Part shown: piece after piece, positions 12,250 through 20,562 of the stretch | How the letters are laid out: each line of letters begins with the position of its first letter | How positions within the stretch are numbered: the first letter of the stretch is position 1 | From: Bacteroidota bacterium | Lineage (GTDB): Bacteria > Bacteroidota > Bacteroidia > Flavobacteriales_D > Crocinitomicaceae | Direction of reading: 5' to 3' | DNA length: 20,977 nucleotides | Assembly (NCBI GenBank): GCA_016866375.1 | Contig: VGMK01000013.1 | Location: 1 to 20,977, forward strand | The notes under the pieces: model-generated | What the model was told of the DNA's origin: nothing | The model's input: the letters and a program-made list of their open reading frames with translations, nothing else | The model's database searches: none | Program-made: the position numbers and the translations under genes

Positions 12250-13790
12250 TTCACTCTAATTTTCTGACCAACTTGAATTCGATTGATTTTAACCTTTGGA
12301 TTTAATTTCTGTAACTGAGCAAGCGTTAAATTATATTTTTGAGCAATTTTACTAAAGTTATCTCCTGACCTGACGGTATAATATTTCTTTTTTGGTGTTG
12401 GCGGTTTGACGGGAGTAACGCTTTGTTCAACAGGTATTGATTGATTCTGAGTAACCACCTCGTCACTCAACACTTTTAACCGTTGTCCAACGTATAAATT
12501 TGTTGTTCTCAATGCATTCCACTCCAATATTTGTTGAATGGTCACATTGAATTTAAGCGAGATTGATTTGAGATTATCTCCAGGCTTTACTTTGTAGTAT
12601 TGAAGATTTTTATTTGATGCTTGTAATGAATCCTCTTCTGAACTTAATTGCACTATGGCCTGAGTGGAGTCCACTGTCTGAACAACATTATTTTCGTTTC
12701 CTTGAATTATTGTAACAGGATCTGGATTATAAATATTTTTTTCTAATTGATACAAAGAATCTTCCAACCCAACCAACAATGTAATCTGATTAAAGGGACC
12801 GGTTACACACCTTGCAATATTTGATTTAGGGATATAGGTAGTTTTATAGACAGGATTTAATAATTTTATTTCTTCTAAATCCCAACCTATTAATTTCGAA
12901 ATTGTATTCATGTGGACAGGCTGCTTTAAGCACATTGTATCTAATTCTGCATTATGCACTTTCGCTTCGAGCGGAATGATATTATGTTCTGCGTGGTATG
13001 TCATCAAATAAGCCGCTGCGATAAAGTTAGGTACATATCCCTGCGTTTCTTTGGGCAAGTATGGTCGAACCTCCCAGTAGGTGGATTTATTACCCGACTT
13101 TCTTATAGCCTTATTTACGTTTCCTGGGCCGGCATTGTAAGCTGCCAAAGCCAAATTCCAATCTCCATAAATTCCATACAACTGACGTAGGAAGCGACAA
13201 GCAGCATCTGTAGACTTCTCAGGATCCATACGTTCATCAATGTATGAGTTTTCTTCAAGACCAAAGTAGAGCCCTGTTTTATACATAAACTGCCATAAGC
13301 CTAATGCGCCTGCTTTAGATTTTATTTGTGGCCTTAAGCCGCTTTCAATGACACTTAAAAAACGTAATTCAATGGGCAAACCATATTCTGCTAATTTTTC
13401 GCGGTACATATCAAAATACAATGCAGACCTTCCCATTGCGATACGAATAAAGCTTCTTCTTTCGCGGGCAAAAAAACGAATGGTAGAAAGAGTGGCTTGG
13501 TTGCATTCAAGTTGAAAGGGGGTCATTTCATTCATTTTCCGCAATCCTTCACAAATTTGTTCATCGGTAAAGGACGGAACTTCGCCTGGTTCATATTTTA
13601 ATGCAGTAATGATTGAATCGTAGCGCAAGTCATTTGTGTAATCATCATAAAATAATTTCAAGCTTTGTTCCACGGTATTAAGAAAAGCTTCCCCTTTTAA
13701 TGAATCTGCTGGTTTCTCTGTACGCGTTGGCTTCTGAGAGAATCCTAATAATAGATTAAGTGTGAATAATAACAATAACGTAAGCCTCAT
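12246..13790 (-). CDS. Membrane-bound lytic murein transglycosylase with two LysM domains (MltD-like)
   Basis: 514 residues. A signal peptide covers about 1-19 (ending GFSQ). The SLT domain holds the catalytic Glu149 in FLSVIESGLRP, followed by SKAGALGLWQFM and the family motif LALAAYNAGPGNVNKA. Two LysM peptidoglycan-binding domains lie near the C-terminus, about 398-441 (YYKVKPGDNLKSIS...) and 469-514 (YYTVRSGDNFSKIA...), joined by a Pro/Val-rich linker. It would cleave glycan strands in the periplasm with formation of 1,6-anhydro ends. The start is ATG 13790, overlapping the gatA stop by 4 bp (ATGA); the end overlaps the DUF4837 start in the same manner. mltD is the nearest named relative, but orthology is not shown. 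Confidence 0.93.
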   Translation of the reverse strand: MRLTLLLLFTLNLLLGFSQKPTRTEKPADSLKGEAFLNTVEQSLKLFYDDYTNDLRYDSIITALKYEPGEVPSFTDEQICEGLRKMNEMTPFQLECNQATLSTIRFFARERRSFIRIAMGRSALYFDMYREKLAEYGLPIELRFLSVIESGLRPQIKSKAGALGLWQFMYKTGLYFGLEENSYIDERMDPEKSTDAACRFLRQLYGIYGDWNLALAAYNAGPGNVNKAIRKSGNKSTYWEVRPYLPKETQGYVPNFIAAAYLMTYHAEHNIIPLEAKVHNAELDTMCLKQPVHMNTISKLIGWDLEEIKLLNPVYKTTYIPKSNIARCVTGPFNQITLLVGLEDSLYQLEKNIYNPDPVTIIQGNENNVVQTVDSTQAIVQLSSEEDSLQASNKNLQYYKVKPGDNLKSISLKFNVTIQQILEWNALRTTNLYVGQRLKVLSDEVVTQNQSIPVEQSVTPVKPPTPKKKYYTVRSGDNFSKIAQKYNLTLAQLQKLNPKVKINRIQVGQKIRVK

Positions 13791-15187
13791 AATTCCTTTT
13801 CAAGTTTTTTGCAAAGGTTCAACACGAAACCATCGTTAAAATTCTCTGCCATAAATTGCAATCCGAAAGGCAATCCATTTGAATGTAGTTTCCAAGGTAT
13901 GCTCAAAGCAGGATTTCCCGACAAATTTGCATGTACAGTAAAGATATCTTGTAAATACATTTGAATTGGATCTGAAATCGCATTCAGCTCAAATGCCGTT
14001 CCTGGAGTTGTAGGCATAAGAATTGCATCACACTCATTAAGAATTTCATTTGTTTTATTTTTAATCAATCGCCTTACTTGTTGGGCTTTTGCATAGTATG
14101 CATCATAATACCCATGAGATAAAACAAATGTCCCTGCCATTATTCGGCGCTTTACCTCCTTTCCAAAACCTTGGGAACGCGATTTTACATAGGTTTCTTC
14201 AACTCCATTGGCTTTTTCACTTCTGAAGCCATAGTGCACTCCATCAAAACGCGACAGATTAGAAGAAGCTTCAGCTGTTGATAAAATATAATAAGTAGGA
14301 ACCAATTGCTCCATAAACGGAAAGTTGTATTCCTTTATGGTATAACCGATTTTTTTAAATTTAGCAATCGTAGAAAATAATTCTGTTTTTACCTCTGGAT
14401 CTAATCCTGGATGCTGCAAATATTCAGATATAACAGCAAGCCGGCCTTTTTCGTTGACTTTGATATCCCAGTTTTTCGAGGAAGAGGTGCTGTCAAAATC
14501 ATCTTTACCAGACATTAATTTTGTTATAATTTCGGCGTCATCAATGGAATTTGTAAATGGCCCAATTTGGTCAAATGACGAAGCATACGCAATGAGGCCA
14601 TATCGACTCACACGACCATATGTCGGTTTAAACCCGTACGTTTTCGTCCAAGAGGCAGGTTGTCTGATGGATCCTCCTGTATCACTTCCAAGAGAAAAAG
14701 TGCACAATTTTGCTGATGCTGCAACAGCAGAGCCCCCTGAAGATCCCCCAGGTACTTTAGAAATGTCTAGGTTATTTTTTACTGGACCGTAAACTGATGT
14801 TTCGTTCGAGCTACCCATGGCGAACTCATCACAATTTAAACGGCCAATGACAATTACATCTTCGTCAATTAATCGTTGTAATGCGGTGGCTGTAAATAAG
14901 GATTCAAATCCATCTAGAATTTTAGAAGACGCTGTAACACGGTGGCCTTTAAAACAAATATTGTCTTTAATTGCAACCACACATCCCGCCAATTTTCCAG
15001 CGGTTCGGTTAGCAATTTTTGCATCTACATCTTTTGCTTGACGAAGTGCATCATCTTCAAATATTTCGATAAATGCATTAAGATTTTGAAATTCTTTGAT
15101 ACGTTTCAGATAGCTTTTCGTTATTGACAAAGCAGATTCTCCGGATCGCAATGCTTCCTTTATCTCACTTATCGTACCGTAAGCCAT
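13787..15187 (-). CDS. gatA: Asp-tRNA(Asn)/Glu-tRNA(Gln) amidotransferase subunit A
   Basis: 466-residue amidase subunit of GatCAB, which releases ammonia from glutamine for conversion of misacylated Glu-tRNA(Gln) or Asp-tRNA(Asn). The Ser-cisSer-Lys triad is visible: Lys74 in VVAIKDN, Ser149 in VPGGSSGGSAVAASAK, and Ser173 in GSDTGGSIRQPASW, with spacing equal to known GatA enzymes. Downstream TYGRVSRYGLIAYASSFDQIG is also characteristic. gatB and gatC are not in the window. It overlaps the tatA stop by 1 bp (TAATG) and the lytic transglycosylase start by 4 bp (ATGA), an unusual partnership with envelope genes that I recall in other Flavobacteriia but have not checked. Confidence 0.97.
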   Translation of the reverse strand: MAYGTISEIKEALRSGESALSITKSYLKRIKEFQNLNAFIEIFEDDALRQAKDVDAKIANRTAGKLAGCVVAIKDNICFKGHRVTASSKILDGFESLFTATALQRLIDEDVIVIGRLNCDEFAMGSSNETSVYGPVKNNLDISKVPGGSSGGSAVAASAKLCTFSLGSDTGGSIRQPASWTKTYGFKPTYGRVSRYGLIAYASSFDQIGPFTNSIDDAEIITKLMSGKDDFDSTSSSKNWDIKVNEKGRLAVISEYLQHPGLDPEVKTELFSTIAKFKKIGYTIKEYNFPFMEQLVPTYYILSTAEASSNLSRFDGVHYGFRSEKANGVEETYVKSRSQGFGKEVKRRIMAGTFVLSHGYYDAYYAKAQQVRRLIKNKTNEILNECDAILMPTTPGTAFELNAISDPIQMYLQDIFTVHANLSGNPALSIPWKLHSNGLPFGLQFMAENFNDGFVLNLCKKLEKEL

Positions 15188-15387
15188 TATTCCTCTTCTG
15201 ATTCTGTTTGAGAAACTTTTGTGGACGAGTTGCTTTCATTTCCTTTAGAGGCATCCTTAAACTCCTTTACTCCCCTGCCTAATCCTCTCATTAATTCAGG
15301 AATTTTCCTGCCTCCAAAAAATAACAATACAATGACCAATACAATGATTAATATTTGACCTGGTCCTACTACTCCTAAAATGAACAT
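15187..15387 (-). CDS. tatA: Twin-arginine translocase subunit TatA/TatE
   Basis: A 66-residue protein with the Tat A-family architecture: a short N-terminus, one membrane span (GQILIIVLVIVLLFFG, about 10-25), the conserved FGGRKIPELMRGLGRGVKEFK hinge and amphipathic helix, and an acidic Ser-rich tail ending ESEEE. TatA oligomers form the pore for folded proteins carrying an RR signal. The short length and FG-KIPEL signature favour TatA/E over TatB. It is the first gene of the overlapping run down to GT9. A TAGCTTTG box 20 nt upstream suggests a promoter separate from infB. Confidence 0.95.
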   Translation of the reverse strand: MFILGVVGPGQILIIVLVIVLLFFGGRKIPELMRGLGRGVKEFKDASKGNESNSSTKVSQTESEEE

Positions 15388-15407
15388 ATTCTTATTTTTA
15401 GTTAAAA

Positions 15408-15415
15408 CAAAGCTA
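15408..15415 (-). promoter_or_regulatory. Candidate -7 box for the tatA-gatA-mltD operon
   Basis: TAGCTTTG (15415-15408, minus strand) fits TAnnTTTG within the 62-bp infB-tatA gap. The leader would be about 15 nt and A-rich. The nearest TTGs are 12 and 25 nt upstream, neither ideal. Confidence 0.4.
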
Positions 15416-15449
15416 ACAATTAATATTCAAATGGGTTTGCCAAAGGATG

Positions 15450-18104
15450 TTATAATTTTCTTGCTACCTCTACTTCTTCAAATGCCTCTACAACATCTCC
15501 GATTTGAATGTCATTATATTTATCAATGTTTAATCCACATTCATAATTGTTTTTCACCTCTTTTACATCGTCTTTGAAGCGTTTGAGGGATCCTAGAATC
15601 CCTGTATGGACGACAATTCCATCTCGAATAACACGGACCTTTGCAGATCTTTTGATGACCCCGTCCATAACAAAACAACCTGCAATTGTACCCACCTTGG
15701 TAATGTTGAACGTTTCTCTAATTTCTGCTGAGCCAGTAATTTGCTCCTCAATATCAGGTGATAACATTCCTTCCATGGCAGCTTTCAACTCCTCTATTGC
15801 TTTGTAGATTACACTATACAAGCGAATGTCAATCTGCTCACTTTCAGCTAGTTTTCTTGCACTTTGAGACGGCCTTACCTGGAATCCAATAATAATGGCA
15901 TCAGATGCCGACGCTAAATTGACATCAGCCTCAGTAATTGCACCAACCCCTTTATGGATAATATTAACCTGGATTTCTTCTGTAGAGAGATTTAAAAGCG
16001 CGTCTGAAAGTGCCTCAATCGATCCATCCACATCGCCTTTCACAATGACATTGAGTTCTTTAAAGTCACCAATGGCTAAACGTCTACCGATTTCATCAAG
16101 TGTAATATGCTTTGTCGTACGTAACCCTTGTTCCCTGTAAAGTTGCTCCCTTTTTTGAGCTATTGCTTTGGCCTCCTTTTCATCATTCAAGACATTGAAT
16201 TTGTCCCCTGCGCTAGGTGCGCCATTAATTCCGAGAACTGAAACAGGTTTTGCCGGACCGGCCTCTTTTAGTACAACACCGTGCTCGTCATGCATTGCCC
16301 TTACACGCCCGTAGTATCTTCCAACAAGAATAACATCTCCAACGCGCATCGTCCCAGCTTCAACGAGCATGTTTGTTACATACCCTTTCCCTTTATCTAG
16401 AGAAGATTCAATCACTGTTCCAAGGGCATTTTTATTTGGATTTGCTTTTAAGTCAAGAATTTCCGCCTCTAGTAATACTTTATCGAGCAATAAATCAATA
16501 TTAATATTTTGTTTTGCCGAAATTTCTTGGCTTTGATATTTCCCACCCCAGTCCTCCACCAATATATTCATAGCAGAAAGTTGTTCCTTTATACGATCGA
16601 CATTGGCTCCCGGTTTATCAATTTTATTAATTGCAAAAATCATTGGAACACTTGCCGCTTGAGCATGAGAAATTGCTTCCTTTGTTTGAGGCATCACATC
16701 GTCATCAGCCGCAACAATAATTATAGCAACATCTGTGACCTGCGCACCTCTGGCCCGCATAGCCGTAAACGCCTCATGACCAGGAGTATCCAAAAAGGTC
16801 ATTTTTCTTCCATCCTTTAACGTAACGGAGTACGCACCGATGTGTTGGGTAATACCGCCAGCCTCACCTTCAGAAACATTAGCATTGCGAATTTTATCCA
16901 GGAGGGATGTCTTTCCGTGGTCGACGTGTCCCATTACTGTAATAATAGGAGGTCTGGATATTAAGTCCTCCTCACTATCCTCTACGAGCTGAATGGATTC
17001 TTGTACTTCAGCACTGACAAATTGTGTTTCAAACTCAAATTCATCCGCAACAATTTGAATAGTTTCGGCATCAAGTCGCTGATTAATGGAAGCGAAGATA
17101 CCAAGGGACATACAAACTGAAATAACTTGCGTTGGGGCTACATTCATCATTGCAGCCAACTCAGATACTGTAACAAATTCTGTCAACTTAAGAATTTTAT
17201 CCTCTAGTTCGGCAAGTTCCATTTCCTCTTGGCGCCTTTGAGCCACCAAATCTCTTTTTGATCTTCTATTTTTGGAGGCTTTTGATTTAGAACCTTGATT
17301 AGAGAGTCTTGCTAAAGTTTCTTTAATTTCTTTTTGAATATCTTGCTCCGAAATCTCTTGTTTTTCAACTTTAGATTCTTTATTAAATTTATGAAAAGTT
17401 TGCTGATTCGTTGTATTTGTCTCTACTTTCTTGATTCGTTTTCGCTTGCGTTTTGCATTTGTATCGTTAGGAGCCTGCGCAGAGGTCGCTACGGGGGGTT
17501 TTGGTTTCTCAACGGGTAGTTCAATTTTTCCCAATACCGTTGGGCCAGAAAGTACTTGGCGTTGAAAGCGAATAGTTTCGATTTCTACTGCCTTTTCCTC
17601 TTGTGTTTGATCAGTTTTTTGCTCTTGAATTAAGGTATTTTCTTCAAAAATGGAATCGTCTTGTTCGCTCTTGACAGTATCCTCAGTCTTTTTTTTGAAT
17701 CCCCTTTTTTGATCAGGCGCATCTAAGTTTATTTTCCCAAGCACTTGAATTTTAGATTCCGATTTGGATCTTAGGTCGCTAGAAGAAAAAATCTGGCGCT
17801 TGATTTCTTCGACACTGATCTCAGCTTCCTCTTCCTCCTCAGACTCCTGAGGTTGCTCGGCAATCTGAATATCATCAATGGAGAGTGTTTCCCGTTTTTC
17901 TCTACGTGTTGAAACCTTGGCCTGTTCTTTAAAGTTTTGGTCAGCAGCAAATTCCTGACACAGTAAATCAAATTGATCCCCTTCTAGCTTGGTATTTGGA
18001 TTCTTATCAATCTTTATTCCTTTAGATTGAAGAAAATCTACCAGTGTTTGTATTCCCACATTGAGTTCACCAGCTGCCTTTCCTAAACGGATTGGTTTTC
18101 CCAT
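15450..18104 (-). CDS. infB: Translation initiation factor IF-2
   Basis: 884 residues from ATG 18104 (MGKPIRLGKAAGELNVG). A TTG at 18128 would add eight residues and overlap nusA, and is less likely. Order of parts: IF2_N-like helical domain (about 1-50), a long charged low-complexity linker rich in Glu/Gln/Lys, a second IF2_N-type module around LTEFVTVSELAAMMNVAPTQ, then the GTPase domain with GHVDHGKT at 392-399, DTPGHE and NKID, and finally the beta-barrel, domain 3 and initiator-tRNA-binding C-terminal domain. It delivers fMet-tRNA to the 30S subunit. It lies 16 nt after nusA within rimP-nusA-infB. No clear terminator was found after it. Confidence 0.98.
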   Translation of the reverse strand: MGKPIRLGKAAGELNVGIQTLVDFLQSKGIKIDKNPNTKLEGDQFDLLCQEFAADQNFKEQAKVSTRREKRETLSIDDIQIAEQPQESEEEEEAEISVEEIKRQIFSSSDLRSKSESKIQVLGKINLDAPDQKRGFKKKTEDTVKSEQDDSIFEENTLIQEQKTDQTQEEKAVEIETIRFQRQVLSGPTVLGKIELPVEKPKPPVATSAQAPNDTNAKRKRKRIKKVETNTTNQQTFHKFNKESKVEKQEISEQDIQKEIKETLARLSNQGSKSKASKNRRSKRDLVAQRRQEEMELAELEDKILKLTEFVTVSELAAMMNVAPTQVISVCMSLGIFASINQRLDAETIQIVADEFEFETQFVSAEVQESIQLVEDSEEDLISRPPIITVMGHVDHGKTSLLDKIRNANVSEGEAGGITQHIGAYSVTLKDGRKMTFLDTPGHEAFTAMRARGAQVTDVAIIIVAADDDVMPQTKEAISHAQAASVPMIFAINKIDKPGANVDRIKEQLSAMNILVEDWGGKYQSQEISAKQNINIDLLLDKVLLEAEILDLKANPNKNALGTVIESSLDKGKGYVTNMLVEAGTMRVGDVILVGRYYGRVRAMHDEHGVVLKEAGPAKPVSVLGINGAPSAGDKFNVLNDEKEAKAIAQKREQLYREQGLRTTKHITLDEIGRRLAIGDFKELNVIVKGDVDGSIEALSDALLNLSTEEIQVNIIHKGVGAITEADVNLASASDAIIIGFQVRPSQSARKLAESEQIDIRLYSVIYKAIEELKAAMEGMLSPDIEEQITGSAEIRETFNITKVGTIAGCFVMDGVIKRSAKVRVIRDGIVVHTGILGSLKRFKDDVKEVKNNYECGLNIDKYNDIQIGDVVEAFEEVEVARKL

Positions 18105-18120
18105 ATCGTCTTCTTTTAAT

Positions 18121-19356
18121 TTATTCAAATTCTGCCTTCAGTATTCTGAAGACTTCGTCAATTGTTTCCTTTTCTAAATCTGTTCGGGATACCAGTTCCT
18201 CTGAACTTATCTCCAAGACAGACTTGGCAGTATCACAACCTATTGCTTTTAATTCATCTATTATCCAACCATCAATTTCATCTACAAATTCCTCCAAATC
18301 AACATCATCAATATCCACTTCCCCATCTCGATATACATCAATTTCGTAGCCACATAATTTTCCGGCTAGTTTTATATTGTGTCCTCCTTTTCCGATAGCA
18401 AGAGATACTTGGTCTGGTTTTAAGAATACTTTTACTCTTGCCTCATCCGCTAATATTTCCATCGACGATATTTTAGCAGGGGATAATGACCGCTGTATTA
18501 ATAGCTGATTATTCGATGTATAATTTATAACATCAATATTTTCATTTCTTAATTCTCGGACAATTCCGTGAATTCTTGATCCTTTCATTCCGACACAGGC
18601 TCCAACGGGATCAATTCTATCGTCGTAAGACTCTACTGTAACTTTTGCTCTTTCCCCTGGTTCTCTTACAATTTTCTTTATTGTAATTAACCCGTCAAAA
18701 ACCTCTGGGACTTCAAGTTCAAATAGCCTTTCCAAAAATTCAGGTGCCGTTCTTGACAAAATGATAACTGGAGTACTGTTGCGCATATCTACTTTTGAAA
18801 CAACCGCTCGAACAGACTCTCCTTTTTTGAAAAAGTCCGCAGGAATTTGTTCACTCTTGGGCAAGATTAACTCATTATTATCGTCGTCCATTACCAAGAT
18901 TTCTTTCTTCCATACTTGATACACCTCACCGGTAACAATCTCACCAATTCTCTCCTTGTATTTTCTGTAGAGGTGATCTTTTTCAAGCTCTAGAATACGA
19001 GAAATAAGATTTTGACGGAGCGATAATACATTTCTTCTACCGAAATCAGCGAATTTAAATTCCTCAGTTACTTCTTCGCCTATTTCAAAGTCCGGCTCTA
19101 TTTTTCTTGCATCTGAATATGCAATTTCGGTGTTGGGGTCCTCTACTTCCCCGTCATCCACAATTTCCTTATTCAAGAATATTTGTACGTCTCCCTTATC
19201 AATGTTCACTATAATATCGATGTGTTCGTCTGTATTGAACTTTTTCTTCAACATTGCCCTGAAAACATCTTCCAGGACATGTTGCATTGTTTGCTTATCG
19301 ATATTTTTTAATTCTTTAAACTCTGAAAACGAGTCTACCAATTCAAGACTATTCAT
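18121..19356 (-). CDS. nusA: Transcription termination/antitermination factor NusA
   Basis: 411 residues. The N-terminal RNA-polymerase-binding domain covers about 1-130 (LVDSFSEFKELKNIDKQTM, YSDARKIEPDFEIGEEV), then an S1 domain (GEIVTGEVYQVWKKEIL...), then two KH domains including VGACVGMKGSRIHGIVREL and SLAIGKGGHNIKLAGKL. The tail is an acidic helix-hairpin-like segment (DLEEFVDEIDGWII...). It lacks the two long AR repeats of E. coli NusA and so is shorter, as I recall for other Bacteroidota. It starts at ATG 19356, 6 nt after the rimP stop; infB follows 16 nt after its own stop. Classic operon order. Confidence 0.98.
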   Translation of the reverse strand: MNSLELVDSFSEFKELKNIDKQTMQHVLEDVFRAMLKKKFNTDEHIDIIVNIDKGDVQIFLNKEIVDDGEVEDPNTEIAYSDARKIEPDFEIGEEVTEEFKFADFGRRNVLSLRQNLISRILELEKDHLYRKYKERIGEIVTGEVYQVWKKEILVMDDDNNELILPKSEQIPADFFKKGESVRAVVSKVDMRNSTPVIILSRTAPEFLERLFELEVPEVFDGLITIKKIVREPGERAKVTVESYDDRIDPVGACVGMKGSRIHGIVRELRNENIDVINYTSNNQLLIQRSLSPAKISSMEILADEARVKVFLKPDQVSLAIGKGGHNIKLAGKLCGYEIDVYRDGEVDIDDVDLEEFVDEIDGWIIDELKAIGCDTAKSVLEISSEELVSRTDLEKETIDEVFRILKAEFE

Positions 19357-19362
19357 AAACTT

Positions 19363-19839
19363 TTATTTAAACGATATCACAATTTTTGCTTCTTTAATTT
19401 GACTGAAGGGGTATTCCAAAATTTCTTCCATTCGTATTTTTTTTTTCTTTTTTTCGTCAAGTTTTTTTGTCATGGCACGTAATACCACTCTGTCTTCAAT
19501 AACTTTAACTAATTCCCCTTCTTGCATTTTTCCGTCTATTCCAAGAACTGAAAGTACTCTGCCTACGTTCTTTGCATATTGATTAACATGACGAAGTGGT
19601 TTGTCTAAGCCCGCTGATGAAACGTGCAGTTCAAAATCCTCTTTATCCCTATCAAGGTTATGTTCAATATTTCGGGACACAGAAATGCAATCTTCAACCG
19701 AAACCCCGCCTTTAAGCTTGTCGATTTCTACTTGTATCACATTTTTGGAGGAAACTGACAATTCAACAATATATAAACCATTGTTGAGCTCATTTATGCG
19801 CTCCTCTGCCAAAGATTTTATTATTTTTTTATCCAGCAT
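19363..19839 (-). CDS. rimP: Ribosome maturation factor RimP
   Basis: 158 residues, the normal length, needed for 30S subunit maturation. The N-terminal alpha/beta domain contains LYIVELSVSSKNVIQVEIDK and the signature GVSVEDCISVSRNIEHNLDR, then ELHVSSAGLDKPLRHVNQYAKNVGR, followed by the SH3-like C-terminal domain. A Lys run near residue 132 is encoded by an A-rich tract that includes A7 and A10 homopolymers (minus strand of 19437-19454). The ATG at 19839 lies only 8 nt after a strong leader hairpin. First gene of rimP-nusA-infB, with its promoter at 19890-19919. Confidence 0.97.
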   Translation of the reverse strand: MLDKKIIKSLAEERINELNNGLYIVELSVSSKNVIQVEIDKLKGGVSVEDCISVSRNIEHNLDRDKEDFELHVSSAGLDKPLRHVNQYAKNVGRVLSVLGIDGKMQEGELVKVIEDRVVLRAMTKKLDEKKKKKIRMEEILEYPFSQIKEAKIVISFK

Positions 19840-19847
19840 ATTAATAA

Positions 19848-19871
19848 AAGAGGGGACTTTCGTCCCCTCTT
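19848..19871 (-). promoter_or_regulatory. Leader hairpin immediately upstream of rimP
   Basis: On the minus strand a perfect 10-bp stem (AAGAGGGGAC / GTCCCCTCTT) is closed by a GAAA GNRA tetraloop and followed by TTATTAAT and the rimP ATG 8 nt later. It would occlude the initiation region, and with its T-rich tail looks like a terminator placed at the start codon. It is transcribed from the rimP promoter. It could attenuate or autoregulate the operon, or stop plus-strand readthrough. Confidence 0.6.
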
Positions 19872-19889
19872 ATTGTTTCAAACCTTTTA

Positions 19890-19919
19890 CAAATTTACGA
19901 CTTTATTTTTAATAAGCAA
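19890..19919 (-). promoter_or_regulatory. Promoter of the rimP-nusA-infB operon
   Basis: Minus strand: TTG (19919-19917), a 19-nt spacer, then TAAATTTG (19897-19890). This is an ideal Bacteroidota TTG-N19-TAnnTTTG promoter. The expected start is near 19884, giving a leader of about 45 nt that contains the hairpin. Confidence 0.75.
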
Positions 19920-19939
19920 GTCCTCACAAAAGATTCCTT

Positions 19940-19947
19940 TAAATTTG
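19940..19947 (+). promoter_or_regulatory. -7 box for the DUF3109 gene, leaderless spacing
   Basis: TAAATTTG matches TAnnTTTG exactly and is followed after 5 nt (CATCT) by the ATG at 19953, so transcription would start at about the first base of the codon. No TTG at normal -33 spacing was seen. Confidence 0.5.
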
Positions 19948-19952
19948 CATCT

Positions 19953-20543
19953 ATGCTTTTTCAAATTGATGATAAAATTATTAGTAGCGAAGTGTTTCGG
20001 AAAAAGTTTGTGTGTGATTTAAATTCGTGTAAAGGTGCGTGCTGTATTGAAGGGGACGGGGGTGCACCTCTAACACAGGATGAGGTTACTGGTATTAAAG
20101 AAAATTTAACACATATTCTCCCGTATTTGAGTGAAGCTTCAAAAAAAGAAATCGCTCAAAATGGTTTTTATACAGAAGACTCGAACGGTGAAAAACACAC
20201 CAAGCTTATGCCCGAAGGGGCCTGTGTCTTCGTTTCTACCAATTCAAAAGGGATGAACTCGTGTGCAATCGAGCAATCTTTTCGCGATCAGAAAAGTTCA
20301 CATCACAAACCCATCTCTTGTCACTTATATCCTATTCGTGTTAAAAAATTTGGAAATCTTGAAGCCTTGAATTATGAGGAATGGTCAATTTGCAAGGCTG
20401 CATGCGTTTTGGGCGAATTAAAGCAAGTTCGAGTAGTGGAATTTTTAAAAGACCCACTAATTCGAGCCTATGGTGAGGACTTTTATACAGAACTGATGTC
20501 ACTAAAACATGAAATATTAACAGAAATAGATAAAGGCTCCTAA
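19953..20543 (+). CDS. DUF3109 family cysteine-rich protein
   Basis: 196 residues, soluble, no signal peptide. Cysteines are clustered as CDLNSCKGACC (21-31), then GACVF, NSCAIEQ, PISCHLYPIRV and SICKAACVLG. This pattern matches DUF3109, related to the YkgJ/CxxCxxCC type of presumed metal-binding (zinc or Fe-S) proteins; the reaction is unknown. The first Met gives the family-like start MLFQIDDKIISSEVF. Divergent from rimP with 113 bp between them, and convergent with coxI. The TAA stop lies in the loop of the downstream terminator hairpin. Confidence 0.9.
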   Translation: MLFQIDDKIISSEVFRKKFVCDLNSCKGACCIEGDGGAPLTQDEVTGIKENLTHILPYLSEASKKEIAQNGFYTEDSNGEKHTKLMPEGACVFVSTNSKGMNSCAIEQSFRDQKSSHHKPISCHLYPIRVKKFGNLEALNYEEWSICKAACVLGELKQVRVVEFLKDPLIRAYGEDFYTELMSLKHEILTEIDKGS

Positions 20544-20554
20544 ACGGAGCCTTT
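20532..20554. terminator. Bidirectional terminator between DUF3109 and cytochrome oxidase genes
   Basis: AAAGGCTCC (20532-20540) pairs perfectly with GGAGCCTTT (20546-20554) across a 5-nt loop containing the DUF3109 stop codon. T-rich sequence follows on the plus strand (ATTCTTTTC) and weaker A/T-rich sequence on the minus strand. It is well placed to serve both convergent genes. Confidence 0.8.
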
Positions 20555-20562
20555 ATTCTTTT

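Noticed and set aside
18105..18128. TTG start for infB overlapping nusA
   Set aside because: ATG 18104 starts directly before the conserved IRLGKAAGELNVG and leaves a normal 16-nt gap after nusA.
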